From an uncultured Solirubrobacterales bacterium (lineage in GTDB: Bacteria > Actinomycetota > Thermoleophilia > Solirubrobacterales > Solirubrobacteraceae), in contig CAJBXY010000141.1 in assembly GCA_903959665.1 (NCBI GenBank), positions 1-19,883 of the forward strand: 19,883 nucleotides of DNA, read 5' to 3'. The notes below the pieces were generated by a model. That model had not been told where the DNA came from, did no database searches, and was given only the letters and a program-made list of their open reading frames with translations. Made by a program: the position numbers and the translations under genes. The stretch's first letter is position 1. The number at the start of each line of letters is the position of its first letter. Positions 7,793-15,470 of the stretch are shown piece after piece.

Positions 7793-8847
7793 GAGCGCGT
7801 TAAATCGCTTGGCGAGCTGACGCCCAGAAGCGCAAGCGAGATCTGAAGTTCGCGGGCAAGCAGCTCGAGGACCCGTGCGGCGCCTGCATCTCCGGCGACG
7901 GTTAATCCCCACAGGGTCGGCCGCCCAACGAGGACGGCGCTCGCGCCGAGCGCGATTGCGACGCAGACGTCACTGCCACGCCGAATTCCACCGTCGACGA
8001 GCACCTCGACGCGGCCGCCAACCGCGTCGACGACCTCCGCGAGCAGCTCGGCTGTCGGAGCCACGTTGTCGAGCTGGCGGCCGCCGTGGTTGGAGACGAC
8101 AATCCCAGCGACACCGTGATCGCAAGCTAAGCGCGCGTCCTCGCCGCATTGAATGCCTTTCACGAGCACCGGCAGGGGCGCGCGCTCGATGAACTCTTCG
8201 AGCTTCGCCCACGTGAGTGTTGGGTCGACCATCGAGAAGAACTCCTCGACCGTCAGCCCAGCCGAGCGGCCTAGCGCAGCTGTCACGCCAGGCATGTCGA
8301 TCTCGTCCGGAACAACAAAGCCGCTGCGCGGATCTCGTTCGCGGATGCCAGCGTAGGGGGCGTCAACGGTCACCACGATCGCTGTAGCGCCAGCTACGAC
8401 GGCTTGCTCCACGAGCGCGTCGCTGACCGAACGATCGCGGCAGAGATAGAGCTGCAGCCAGCGGCGCGCGCCCGGAGCGGCAGCGGCGATCTCGGCCAAG
8501 CTGGAGCTTGCGAGCGTGGAGCAAACCATCAGCGTGCCTGCAGCGCTTGCCGCGCGCGCCATCGCGAGTTCACCATCTTCATGAGCCATCTTCTGCAGCG
8601 CCGTCGGTGCGACGAGGATCGGCATCGAGAGCTGCTCGCCGAGCACCGTTGCCGTTGTCGACACGTCGCCGACGTCAACGCAGACGCGCGGGCGCAAACG
8701 GAACTTGCTCCAAGCTGCGACGTTTGCTCGTAGCGTGTTCTCATCGCCGGCGCCACCGTTGAAGTACCCGGCCGGGCCGGCGTCAAGGATCTGCTCGGCC
8801 AGACGTTCGTAGTCGGAGAGGTTGATCGGCTGAGGCGAGCTGCTCAT
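7774..8847 (-). CDS. FMN-dependent 2-hydroxy-acid oxidase / dehydrogenase
   Basis: A member of the glycolate oxidase / L-lactate dehydrogenase family, which oxidises (S)-2-hydroxy acids to 2-oxo acids using FMN in a TIM barrel. Numbering from the start I chose, visible features are GYFNGGAGDENTLRAN with Tyr28, LVAPTAL for FMN binding, LQLYL with Tyr134, LVKGI with Lys230, the active-site signature SNHGGRQLD with His254 and Arg257, and the phosphate-binding DGGIRRGSD. The 357 residues fit the family. The frame is open up to a GTG at 8898, but the ATG at 8847 (MSSSPQPINLSDYE) puts the family's usual N-terminus in place and leaves 58 bases for two divergent promoters. The family cannot be split into glycolate, lactate or other specificity from these residues. 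Confidence 0.9.
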   Translation of the reverse strand: MSSSPQPINLSDYERLAEQILDAGPAGYFNGGAGDENTLRANVAAWSKFRLRPRVCVDVGDVSTTATVLGEQLSMPILVAPTALQKMAHEDGELAMARAASAAGTLMVCSTLASSSLAEIAAAAPGARRWLQLYLCRDRSVSDALVEQAVVAGATAIVVTVDAPYAGIRERDPRSGFVVPDEIDMPGVTAALGRSAGLTVEEFFSMVDPTLTWAKLEEFIERAPLPVLVKGIQCGEDARLACDHGVAGIVVSNHGGRQLDNVAPTAELLAEVVDAVGGRVEVLVDGGIRRGSDVCVAIALGASAVLVGRPTLWGLTVAGDAGAARVLELLARELQISLALLGVSSPSDLTRSYVAGA

Positions 8848-8893
8848 CAGAGCGGTAAGAGTATCCCGTGACCTGCCGGTTAGCCTGCCTTCG

Positions 8894-8899
8894 TACACT
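8894..8899 (+). promoter_or_regulatory. Candidate -10 box of a leaderless promoter for ispG
   Basis: TACACT ends six bases before the GTG start of ispG at 8906, so the transcript is expected to begin at the start codon. There is no purine-rich ribosome-binding site at normal distance. The hexamer is identical to the one before the protease gene at 4850. A convincing -35 is not seen; the region 8868-8878 holds weak matches only. Confidence 0.5.
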
Positions 8900-8905
8900 C
8901 TCTAG

Positions 8906-10189
8906 GTGGCTTCAGAGCGACAGATCAACGTTGGGGGCGTCCTAATCGGCGGTGGCGCGCCCGTTGCCGTGCAAACGATGACGAAGACCGAGACCGCCAA
9001 CGTTGAAGCGACGCTGGCGCAGATTCTGCGCTGCGCCGATGCCGGCGCCGATCTAATCCGCTGCGCCGTCCCACGCGAAGCCGATGCCGAGGCGTTGAAA
9101 ACGCTCGTCGCACAGTCGCCGATTCCGATCATCGCTGACATCCACTTCAACCACACGCTGGCGCTCAAGGCGATCGCAAACGGCGCCGCCTGCGTGCGTC
9201 TGAACCCCGGCAACATCGGCGGACCAGAGAAGGTCGCCGAGGTGGTCGCAGCCGCTTCAGCTGCGGGCGTGCCGCTACGGATTGGAGTCAACTCCGGTTC
9301 GCTGCCCAAACACTTGATGGAGCTCGAGTTCAGCGACCCGGTCGAGGCCTTGGTGACGGCCGCAACCGAGTTTGTCGAATTGATGGAGAGGCTCGAGTTC
9401 ACCGACTTCAAGATCTCGATGAAGTCGACGAGCGTGCCAAACACAATCGCCTCGAACCGAAGGCTTTCGGAGCGGATTGCCTACCCAATCCATCTCGGCG
9501 TAACCGAGGCCGGCACGCGCTGGACAGGTTCGCTGAAGTCGGCCGTCGGGCTTGGCACGCTGCTGGCCGACAACATCGGTGACACGATCCGCATCTCACT
9601 CTCAACCTTTCATGCCGAAGAGGAGGTGAAGGTTGCCTGGGAGATTCTCAAGGCGCTGAAGCTCCGTGAACGAGGCCCGGTGCTGATCGCTTGCCCAACC
9701 TGCGGCCGGCTTCAGTTCGACATGGATTCGGTCGTGATCGAGATTGAGGAGCGGCTCGCGGCCTATCCCGATGCGATCGAAGTGTCGGTGCTCGGCTGCG
9801 CCGTCAACGGCATCGGCGAAGCGCGCCACGCGGACTTTGGAATAACAGGCGCTAAGGACGCGGGCATGATCTTCTCGAAAGGCGAGCCGCTGAAGAAGGT
9901 GCCGACCGACCGACTGGTCGACGAGCTTTTCGCTGAGATCGATCGCTATTACGACAGCGGTAAGACGGTCGTCCGTGATGAAGTCGCCGCCGCCGAAGCT
10001 GCGCAGTGGCTTGCCGAGAATGAGGACGCTGAAGCGATGACGCCTGAGCGCCTAGCGGCGATGGAAGCACAGGCGAGCGAGCAGGCGGGCGGGGGAGACG
10101 ACGTCCTTGAAGCGGCTGGCGTCACGGTTAAGAAGCCGATCGATGAAGACGCCTCGCCTTCCGCCGGTCGCCGTTTTACGCGCAGCTGA
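8906..10189 (+). CDS. ispG: 4-hydroxy-3-methylbut-2-en-1-yl diphosphate synthase (IspG/GcpE)
   Basis: IspG is the [4Fe-4S] enzyme of the penultimate MEP step, converting the cyclic diphosphate MEcPP to HMBPP. The TIM barrel starts right away with VGGVLIGGGAPVAVQTMTKT (9-28). The cluster ligands are visible as ACPTCGR (Cys263, Cys266) and LGCAVNGIGEARHADFGI (Cys298, Glu305), the same spacing as E. coli Cys270, Cys273, Cys305 and Glu312. The protein is 427 residues, about 50 longer than usual. The extra part is a C-terminal acidic, Ala/Glu-rich tail from about residue 357 that looks disordered. The GTG start has no Shine-Dalgarno but a -10-like box six bases upstream. With dxr at 3671 this window encodes two MEP-pathway enzymes. 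Confidence 0.96.
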   Translation: MASERQINVGGVLIGGGAPVAVQTMTKTETANVEATLAQILRCADAGADLIRCAVPREADAEALKTLVAQSPIPIIADIHFNHTLALKAIANGAACVRLNPGNIGGPEKVAEVVAAASAAGVPLRIGVNSGSLPKHLMELEFSDPVEALVTAATEFVELMERLEFTDFKISMKSTSVPNTIASNRRLSERIAYPIHLGVTEAGTRWTGSLKSAVGLGTLLADNIGDTIRISLSTFHAEEEVKVAWEILKALKLRERGPVLIACPTCGRLQFDMDSVVIEIEERLAAYPDAIEVSVLGCAVNGIGEARHADFGITGAKDAGMIFSKGEPLKKVPTDRLVDELFAEIDRYYDSGKTVVRDEVAAAEAAQWLAENEDAEAMTPERLAAMEAQASEQAGGGDDVLEAAGVTVKKPIDEDASPSAGRRFTRS

Positions 10190-10196
10190 TCAGCGC

Positions 10197-11720
10197 TTAG
10201 CGCGGCCGAAGCGAGATCGAGTCGGAGTAGCGCCGCGCTTTGGCGCTCGCTGATGCGGCCCACGAGTAGCGGAACCGCGCAGTCGTTGCGAGCGGCAGCC
10301 GCGCCCGGAAGTAGCCTTGCGCGTCGGTCTCGACCTGCGCCACTTGGCGGTAGCGGTTGCTGCCGATACGTCGCTCAATTGCGACCGTGTGTGCGCCGCC
10401 GGGGCGAACCTGACCCCAGAGGCTTGCCGCGCGGCTTCCAACCAGCGAGGTTGCCCAGAACGGGTTTGGGAAGGCAGCCGCTGCAGGCTTGGCAACGCCG
10501 TCGAAGCCATAGAGGCCGCTCTGGCCGCCGGCGTAGGCGTCAACCCCTTGACCTACGTCGCGTACCGGCTGGTCACGCCAAAGGTATTGACCTAGAAGCT
10601 TCACGCGCGGCTGCCCGTAAACAATCTTTGCCCCCTCTTGCAGCCACCGGCTCTGGTTCGAAAGCGAGATGCCGCTGAATACGTCGGGAGGATTGGTCTG
10701 GTAGCCCCACTCGCTGTAGTAAAGGTCGATCGGTGCGCTGGCCTGCGTTGCGTTAATGATCCCGCCGCTCAGCTGAATTGCGTCGAGCACACGAGTAAGC
10801 CGCGACGTGTCGTTGATCCCAGCCTCGGCGGTGTTGCGAAGGTGCTTGCTCGGGGCAGCGGCGCGCTGGTCGGGGTGGTAGGCGATGCCACTGACCTCAG
10901 GGGCCTCGAACTGATCGCAACTTGGCGAGCTGCGATCGGCGAGTCCATCGGCGTCAACGCAGCCAAAGGCGCGCAGCCAAGCGACCGGCGTTACAGGGTC
11001 ATCGAAATCTTCCGGCGCGCTGCGCCCGCGCGCTGCCAGAGCGCCGGCAAAGACCTCGGCGCCACCGTCGGCCGCGCGGATCGACGCCGCGGCGACGCTG
11101 AAGAGGCCGCGATAGATCTGCGGTGAGCGCGGCGAGCAGGCGCCCTTCGCGCAGTAGAACTGTGGACGCAGGTTGGCGGCGTCATTGGGTTCGTACCAAA
11201 CGATGTAGCGGGCAACCTGTGTTCGGTAGCGCAGCGCGACTGCCTTGGCGAATGCGGCGAACATAACTGGATCCGGGCGGTACCGCGCGCTGCCCCGCTC
11301 GGGGTCGGTGCTGGTCCAGAGCGGGCCGGGCCCGGTGACCGTCAGCAGCGGCTCAAGCTTGCTTGTTCGCAGCAGCTTGATTACGCGGTCGAGGTTGGTC
11401 CAGTTGTAGAGCGGTGAGGATGGATCGGCTCCGTCGAAGCCGGCTGGCGGCGCCTTCGAATCCTTCTCTGGCGCGATCTCACGCCAGTCGGCAGTGACCG
11501 AGGCCAAGTCGACGCCGGCGGCTCTCCATCGCGGTGCGAGCGCTTCGAGCAGTCCCGCAGTCGGACCGGTCGCAACAGGGTCTGAAATCCCTACCATCGC
11601 CCGCTCCTTCAACGCAGCCGAAGCGTTGCTGGCAACGACCAGGCAGAGCGCAAACGCGGCGAACAGAACGGCCAGGGCATAGCGGCTCGCAGCGCCTGCC
11701 TCTGTTCTAGCCAGCCTCAT
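10197..11720 (-). CDS. Secreted clan GH-A glycoside hydrolase-like protein, paralogue 1 (divergent)
   Basis: A 507-residue protein with an N-terminal signal sequence (hydrophobic 14-30, likely cleavage after SNASA at 35). Next come a TIM-barrel-like region and a C-terminal beta-rich domain that begins with the WGQVRPGG motif shared with its two neighbours. The putative nucleophile is Glu337 in YYSEWGYQTNPPD. The acid/base Glu177 is present, but the usual Asn before it is Tyr (WYEPND). Four cysteines align with those of the paralogues (QFYC, GACS, FGCV, SSPSC), so extracytoplasmic disulfides are likely. It is last in the minus-strand tandem; its ATG shares one base with the stop of paralogue 2 (TAATG). 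Family and substrate are unknown, and reduced or altered catalysis is possible. Confidence 0.75.
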   Translation of the reverse strand: MRLARTEAGAASRYALAVLFAAFALCLVVASNASAALKERAMVGISDPVATGPTAGLLEALAPRWRAAGVDLASVTADWREIAPEKDSKAPPAGFDGADPSSPLYNWTNLDRVIKLLRTSKLEPLLTVTGPGPLWTSTDPERGSARYRPDPVMFAAFAKAVALRYRTQVARYIVWYEPNDAANLRPQFYCAKGACSPRSPQIYRGLFSVAAASIRAADGGAEVFAGALAARGRSAPEDFDDPVTPVAWLRAFGCVDADGLADRSSPSCDQFEAPEVSGIAYHPDQRAAAPSKHLRNTAEAGINDTSRLTRVLDAIQLSGGIINATQASAPIDLYYSEWGYQTNPPDVFSGISLSNQSRWLQEGAKIVYGQPRVKLLGQYLWRDQPVRDVGQGVDAYAGGQSGLYGFDGVAKPAAAAFPNPFWATSLVGSRAASLWGQVRPGGAHTVAIERRIGSNRYRQVAQVETDAQGYFRARLPLATTARFRYSWAASASAKARRYSDSISLRPR

Positions 11721-13234
11721 TACTTGCGGCGCGGCGCGACCGTCCGTATCTCGGAGCTGATTGCCGGGCTTCCATAGAGGAACCGGAACGAGCGCTTGCC
11801 GCTGACCGTGGCTTTGACCGAGAAGTAACCGTCGGCATTTGGCGAAACGGTCTTCAGAGTCTTAAATGAGGCGGAGTTGCCGGATCGAATTTGGACGGTT
11901 ACGTCTTCGAGCGTGCTGGCTCCCGCCTTCGCGGCAACCCCGTCGCTCGCTCGAACCTGGCCCCAAACCGTCGCGCTCTTTGAACCCTTCGGCAGATCTA
12001 CCCAGAATGGGTGCGGGAAACTCTTCCCGGATGGCTTGATGCGGCCGTCGGCGTAATACATCCCCGACTGCCAGGCCCAGCTCTTAGCCTGCGTGTACGG
12101 CTCGTCCTGCCAGAGGTAGAAGGCGAGCAGCTTGACGCGCGGGTTCTTCCACATCATGTAAGCGACCTGCTGGTAGTACTCATCCTGTTTCGTCGGCGAG
12201 AGCCCCTGGAGCTTGTCGGGCGGGTTTGTCTGAACGCCGTATTCGTCGATGAACACGTCGAGCCGCTTGCTCTTCTGGGCCGCACCGCTGGCCGTTCCGT
12301 TGAGAACGCGCCCGGCCGATTGGAGCCGGTCGAAAAGCCCTGTCAGCGTTGACATGTTGGCCGTCGTGATCGCGTCGCCAGGGTCGCGCTGGGTCGGCGA
12401 GAGCAGGACCGTGTGGGGGTGGTGCGAGATACCGTCGGCCAGCAGCGGCTTGTAGCTCTTGCAGCCCGGGCTGGTTCTGTCGACGGCGTAGTTTGTCTTG
12501 ACGCAGGCCATCGCCTTGAAGAACGCGCTAGGGCCGGGAGACGAGGCGGTCGGCGAGACGCCGGGGCGGCCGTGCGGCGCGAGCGCGCCGATCCAGACCG
12601 ACGCGGCCGGATCGGCCGCCTTGACGTTGGTGTAGGCGCTGCGGTAGAGCTCACGGTAGATCGCAGCTCCGGAAAGCGTGCAGCTCTTCGCCGACTTTGA
12701 TGTACAGCTGTACTGCGGCGTGATGTACTGCCAAAGGTTTGGCTCGTTCATCGGCAGGTAGCTTTCGATCCGGCCCTTGTAGCGAGTCGCGATCGCGAAG
12801 ATGAAGTCGCCAAGCGCTTTTGGATCGGGCTTGTAGGTCTTGCTGCGCCTTGACGGCACCAGCGACGCCCAGTACGGGTTGGGGGCCGCGATCAGGATTG
12901 AGACGTCGATCTCGTTGGCCTCGAGCGCTGCAACGGCACGATCGACGTCGCCCCAAACGTACCCGGGGCTGTTTGGGTCGCGCGGGTTGAAGCCGGCCGG
13001 CTTCTTCGTGCTCGTCGCATTCGGCGCGATCCGCGTCCAAACGAGCGTCAGTCGTGCTTGATCGACGCCGTTCTGCTTCCAGAGCGCGGCGGTCGGAGCC
13101 GTCGTGCCGGGCGTGCGCTGCATCAAGCCGTCGTCGTCGATTCCTACCTGCAGCGACGAGCTGGCACTAGCCGGAGCGGCGAAAACGAGTGCGAGTAGGC
13201 CGAGCAACGCAGCCGTTGTGAGCCGTCTGTTCAT
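11720..13234 (-). CDS. Secreted clan GH-A glycoside hydrolase-like protein, paralogue 2
   Basis: A 504-residue protein. Its signal peptide is MNRRLTTAALLGLLALVFAA, with probable cleavage after PASA at 24. The TIM-barrel-like part carries the full clan GH-A pair: LPMNEPNLWQ (acid/base Glu164) and FIDEYGVQTNPPD (nucleophile Glu331). It also has a strand motif IGALAPHG, the barrel HHPH motif and YLWQDEP near the last strand. The C-terminal domain of about 85 residues starts at TVWGQVRASDG. It is closely similar along its whole length to paralogue 3 and less so to paralogue 1. Four conserved cysteines support export. It begins 61 bases after paralogue 3. TTAGAT six bases before its ATG might be a second, leaderless promoter. 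The polysaccharide target is unknown. Confidence 0.8.
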   Translation of the reverse strand: MNRRLTTAALLGLLALVFAAPASASSSLQVGIDDDGLMQRTPGTTAPTAALWKQNGVDQARLTLVWTRIAPNATSTKKPAGFNPRDPNSPGYVWGDVDRAVAALEANEIDVSILIAAPNPYWASLVPSRRSKTYKPDPKALGDFIFAIATRYKGRIESYLPMNEPNLWQYITPQYSCTSKSAKSCTLSGAAIYRELYRSAYTNVKAADPAASVWIGALAPHGRPGVSPTASSPGPSAFFKAMACVKTNYAVDRTSPGCKSYKPLLADGISHHPHTVLLSPTQRDPGDAITTANMSTLTGLFDRLQSAGRVLNGTASGAAQKSKRLDVFIDEYGVQTNPPDKLQGLSPTKQDEYYQQVAYMMWKNPRVKLLAFYLWQDEPYTQAKSWAWQSGMYYADGRIKPSGKSFPHPFWVDLPKGSKSATVWGQVRASDGVAAKAGASTLEDVTVQIRSGNSASFKTLKTVSPNADGYFSVKATVSGKRSFRFLYGSPAISSEIRTVAPRRK

Positions 13235-13295
13235 AGATACATCTAAGCAGCCGGAGCGGCCAAAAGCGCCGGTTCGGACACCGTAAAACTACTGA

Positions 13296-14792
13296 TTAGC
13301 GCGGCTTTACTGTGCGCACAGAGGATGTGACCACGCCGTAACCGTCGCTGTCGTAATAGAAGCGGAAGGCCGTTTTGCTCTTCACAACCGTTTGGAAGCT
13401 GAAGTAGCCGGCGCGGTTTGTCCTCACCGTGCGCAGCGCTGCGTACCGCGCGCGGCCGACCGACCTCGACTGCACCTTCACCGTGACCGGCCCGCCCGGG
13501 CGGACCTGACCCCAGACGGTTGCCTTCCGTGAGCGCCTCGGCAGGTCAACCCAGAACGGGTTTGCGAATGCCGCTGCCGATGGCTTCGCCTCTCCATCCT
13601 CGAAGTAGAGGCCCGACTGCCAGGAGCCGGCCGTGATGCTGAGCTTGTCGAGCGGCTCGTCCTGCCAGAGGTACTGCGAGAAGAGCTTGACGCGCGAGTT
13701 GCGCCACATCATGAATGCGGCCTCTTGTAGATAGTCGCTCTGTTTGACTAGCGATACTCCGGACCAAGCGTCGGGCGGATTGGTCTGAATGCCGAACTCA
13801 TCGATCTGAATGTCGAGCGGCCTGCGCGCGGCCTCGGCGCCGCTGACCGACCCGTTGAGCAGCCCACCGCGCGCCTGGATCTTGTCAAGCGTCGTCGTCA
13901 GGCGCGGGATCGTGCCAATCGTGACGCTGTCGGCGACGCCATTTGACTGCGTTGGAGCGTGCCAAGAGCTGTGCGGGTGGTGTGCGACAGCATCGAAGCT
14001 GAGCGCCTTGAAGCTTCGACAATCGGTGCTCGATCGGTCTCGCGCGAAGTTCTCTTTGACACAGCCAAGACGGCGGAGGAAGAGCAGCGGCCCTAGCGAC
14101 GATTTTGCGCCCTGCCGCGTCGCGGTTCCAAGCGGCGCGAGTGAACCGCCCCAGACCTGCGCTCGCGGCGTTAGCGCTTTGATCTCGCTGTGGCCAGCGC
14201 GGAACAGCTCACGGTAGATTGCCGGGCTTACCGCGCGACAGCTGGCTTCAGTCGTGCCCGTACAAGACCATTGCGGCGTTAGCCACTGCCAAAGGTTCGG
14301 TTCGTTAATCAGCGCGTAGCTGGCGACCTGCGTGCCGTAACGCGAGGCCACGGCGTGAACGAAATCACCGAACTCGGCCGGGTCGGGGCGGTAGGTCGGC
14401 TCGCGGCGGGAGGGAACCTTCGAGGCCCAGATCGGCGCCGGCGTCGTTACCGAAAACTCGATGCTTATCGAGTGCGCCTTCAGCGCAGCCACCGCAGCGT
14501 CAACCGAAGCCCAGTCATAACCGGCGCTTTGATCGTCTCGCGGATCGAAGCCGGTTGGCTTCTTCACGCTCGAGGCGGCCGGCGCGATCAGACCCCAGAC
14601 AAGCGTCACGCGGCTCTGCCGGACGCCGCGCTGCTGCCAGGTGGCGGCGGTGCTGGCGGCGCGGCCCGGCAGGCGCTGCATCAGCCTGTCGTCTGCGACG
14701 CCGACCTTCATCAACGCACCGGCGCTCGCTGAGCTGATCAGCGCCAGCGAAGCGATCGCTGCAGCGACCGCGGCAAAAATGATCCGCGTCAT
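13296..14792 (-). CDS. Secreted clan GH-A glycoside hydrolase-like protein, paralogue 3 (first in tandem)
   Basis: A 498-residue protein with a signal peptide cleaved after about Ala24 (SSASA). The region VTLVWGLIAP to YLWQDEP looks like a retaining-hydrolase TIM barrel: acid/base Glu164 in LINEPNLWQW, nucleophile Glu332 in QIDEFGIQTNPPD, GGSLAPLG, and a histidine motif HHPHSS (271-276). Paired cysteines at 177/185 and 244/258 are conserved in the tandem. A C-terminal domain starts at about 424 (KATVWGQVRPGG) and runs to the end as beta-strand-like sequence. The start is 46 bases downstream of the sodA stop on the same strand, so read-through from sodA is possible. AGGTG lies very close before the ATG. 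It resembles 'cellulase family' proteins broadly, but I cannot assign a GH family. Confidence 0.8.
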   Translation of the reverse strand: MTRIIFAAVAAAIASLALISSASAGALMKVGVADDRLMQRLPGRAASTAATWQQRGVRQSRVTLVWGLIAPAASSVKKPTGFDPRDDQSAGYDWASVDAAVAALKAHSISIEFSVTTPAPIWASKVPSRREPTYRPDPAEFGDFVHAVASRYGTQVASYALINEPNLWQWLTPQWSCTGTTEASCRAVSPAIYRELFRAGHSEIKALTPRAQVWGGSLAPLGTATRQGAKSSLGPLLFLRRLGCVKENFARDRSSTDCRSFKALSFDAVAHHPHSSWHAPTQSNGVADSVTIGTIPRLTTTLDKIQARGGLLNGSVSGAEAARRPLDIQIDEFGIQTNPPDAWSGVSLVKQSDYLQEAAFMMWRNSRVKLFSQYLWQDEPLDKLSITAGSWQSGLYFEDGEAKPSAAAFANPFWVDLPRRSRKATVWGQVRPGGPVTVKVQSRSVGRARYAALRTVRTNRAGYFSFQTVVKSKTAFRFYYDSDGYGVVTSSVRTVKPR

Positions 14793-14838
14793 TCACCTAT
14801 AAGAGCAGCCCGGCCGCCGTTGGCGCGTAGGTTCTCGT

Positions 14839-15441
14839 TCAGGCGGCGGCGTAGCGAGCGGCCACGACCGACCAATCAACCGTGTTCCACCAAGCCTTCA
14901 GATAGTCAGGGCGACGGTTTTGGTAGTTCAAGTAGTAGGCGTGCTCCCAAACATCGTTGCCGAGGAGCGGTGTCTTGCCGTCGGTTAGCGGCGAGTCCTG
15001 ATTGGCAGTGCTGACGACCGCTACGCCGTCGCCATCGGCAACCAGCCAAGCCCAGCCGGAACCAAACTGACCTACGCCAGCGGCCTCGAAAGCCTCCTTG
15101 AAGGCGTCAAACGAACCGAAGGCGTCATCGATTGCTGCGGCAAGGTCGCCGTCGGGGGCGCCGCCGCCGTTGGGGCTCATCGACTCCCAGAAGAGCGTGT
15201 GGTTGAGGTGGCCGCCGCCGTTGTTGCGGACCGGCCCTTGGATATCGGCTGGCAGCGAAGCGAGGCCGGCGATCAGCTCTTCGATCGAGGAGTTCGCTGC
15301 CTCGGTTCCTTCGACAGCGGCGTTGAGCTTGTCGACGTAAGCCTGGTGGTGCTTGTCGTGATGAATCTCCATTGTCGTCTGATCGATCTGCGGTTCAAGA
15401 GCGTCATATGCGTAAGGAAGTGCTGGAACTTCGAAAGCCAT
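14839..15441 (-). CDS. sodA: Superoxide dismutase, Mn-type
   Basis: A cytoplasmic enzyme (no signal peptide) that dismutates superoxide to oxygen and hydrogen peroxide. The 200 residues show the Fe/Mn family ligands at the expected places: His27 in MEIHHDKHH, His81 in GGGHLNHTLFW, and Asp163 and His167 in NDVWEHAYYL. Gly77 and Gln148 (NQDSPL) are the pair usually found in manganese rather than iron enzymes, so Mn or cambialistic use is likely. It has a well-placed GAGGAG Shine-Dalgarno seven bases before the ATG. It is transcribed away from proS, across a spacer with a perfect inverted repeat, and toward the secreted hydrolase trio. Confidence 0.96.
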   Translation of the reverse strand: MAFEVPALPYAYDALEPQIDQTTMEIHHDKHHQAYVDKLNAAVEGTEAANSSIEELIAGLASLPADIQGPVRNNGGGHLNHTLFWESMSPNGGGAPDGDLAAAIDDAFGSFDAFKEAFEAAGVGQFGSGWAWLVADGDGVAVVSTANQDSPLTDGKTPLLGNDVWEHAYYLNYQNRRPDYLKAWWNTVDWSVVAARYAAA

Positions 15442-15448
15442 CGTCTAA

Positions 15449-15454
15449 CTCCTC
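15449..15454 (-). promoter_or_regulatory. Shine-Dalgarno of sodA
   Basis: GAGGAG on the minus strand, seven bases before the sodA ATG. It is one of the few textbook ribosome-binding sites in the window and fixes the sodA start. Confidence 0.8.
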
Positions 15455-15470
15455 GGTCGTCGGATCTTCG

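Noticed and set aside
8848..8898. GTG start at 8898 giving a 17-residue longer hydroxy-acid oxidase
   Set aside because: The extra residues have no family match and would cover the ispG promoter. The ATG at 8847 matches the family N-terminus.
10185..10194. Perfect palindrome GCTGATCAGC at the ispG stop, between convergent genes
   Set aside because: It has no loop and no T-run, so it is not a convincing terminator. A 10-base palindrome alone is common.
13235..13295. Possible small gene, hairpin or regulatory RNA in the 61-bp gap between hydrolase paralogues 2 and 3
   Set aside because: Only weak GC-rich pairing and one -10-like TTAGAT are visible. There is no terminator or convincing open frame.
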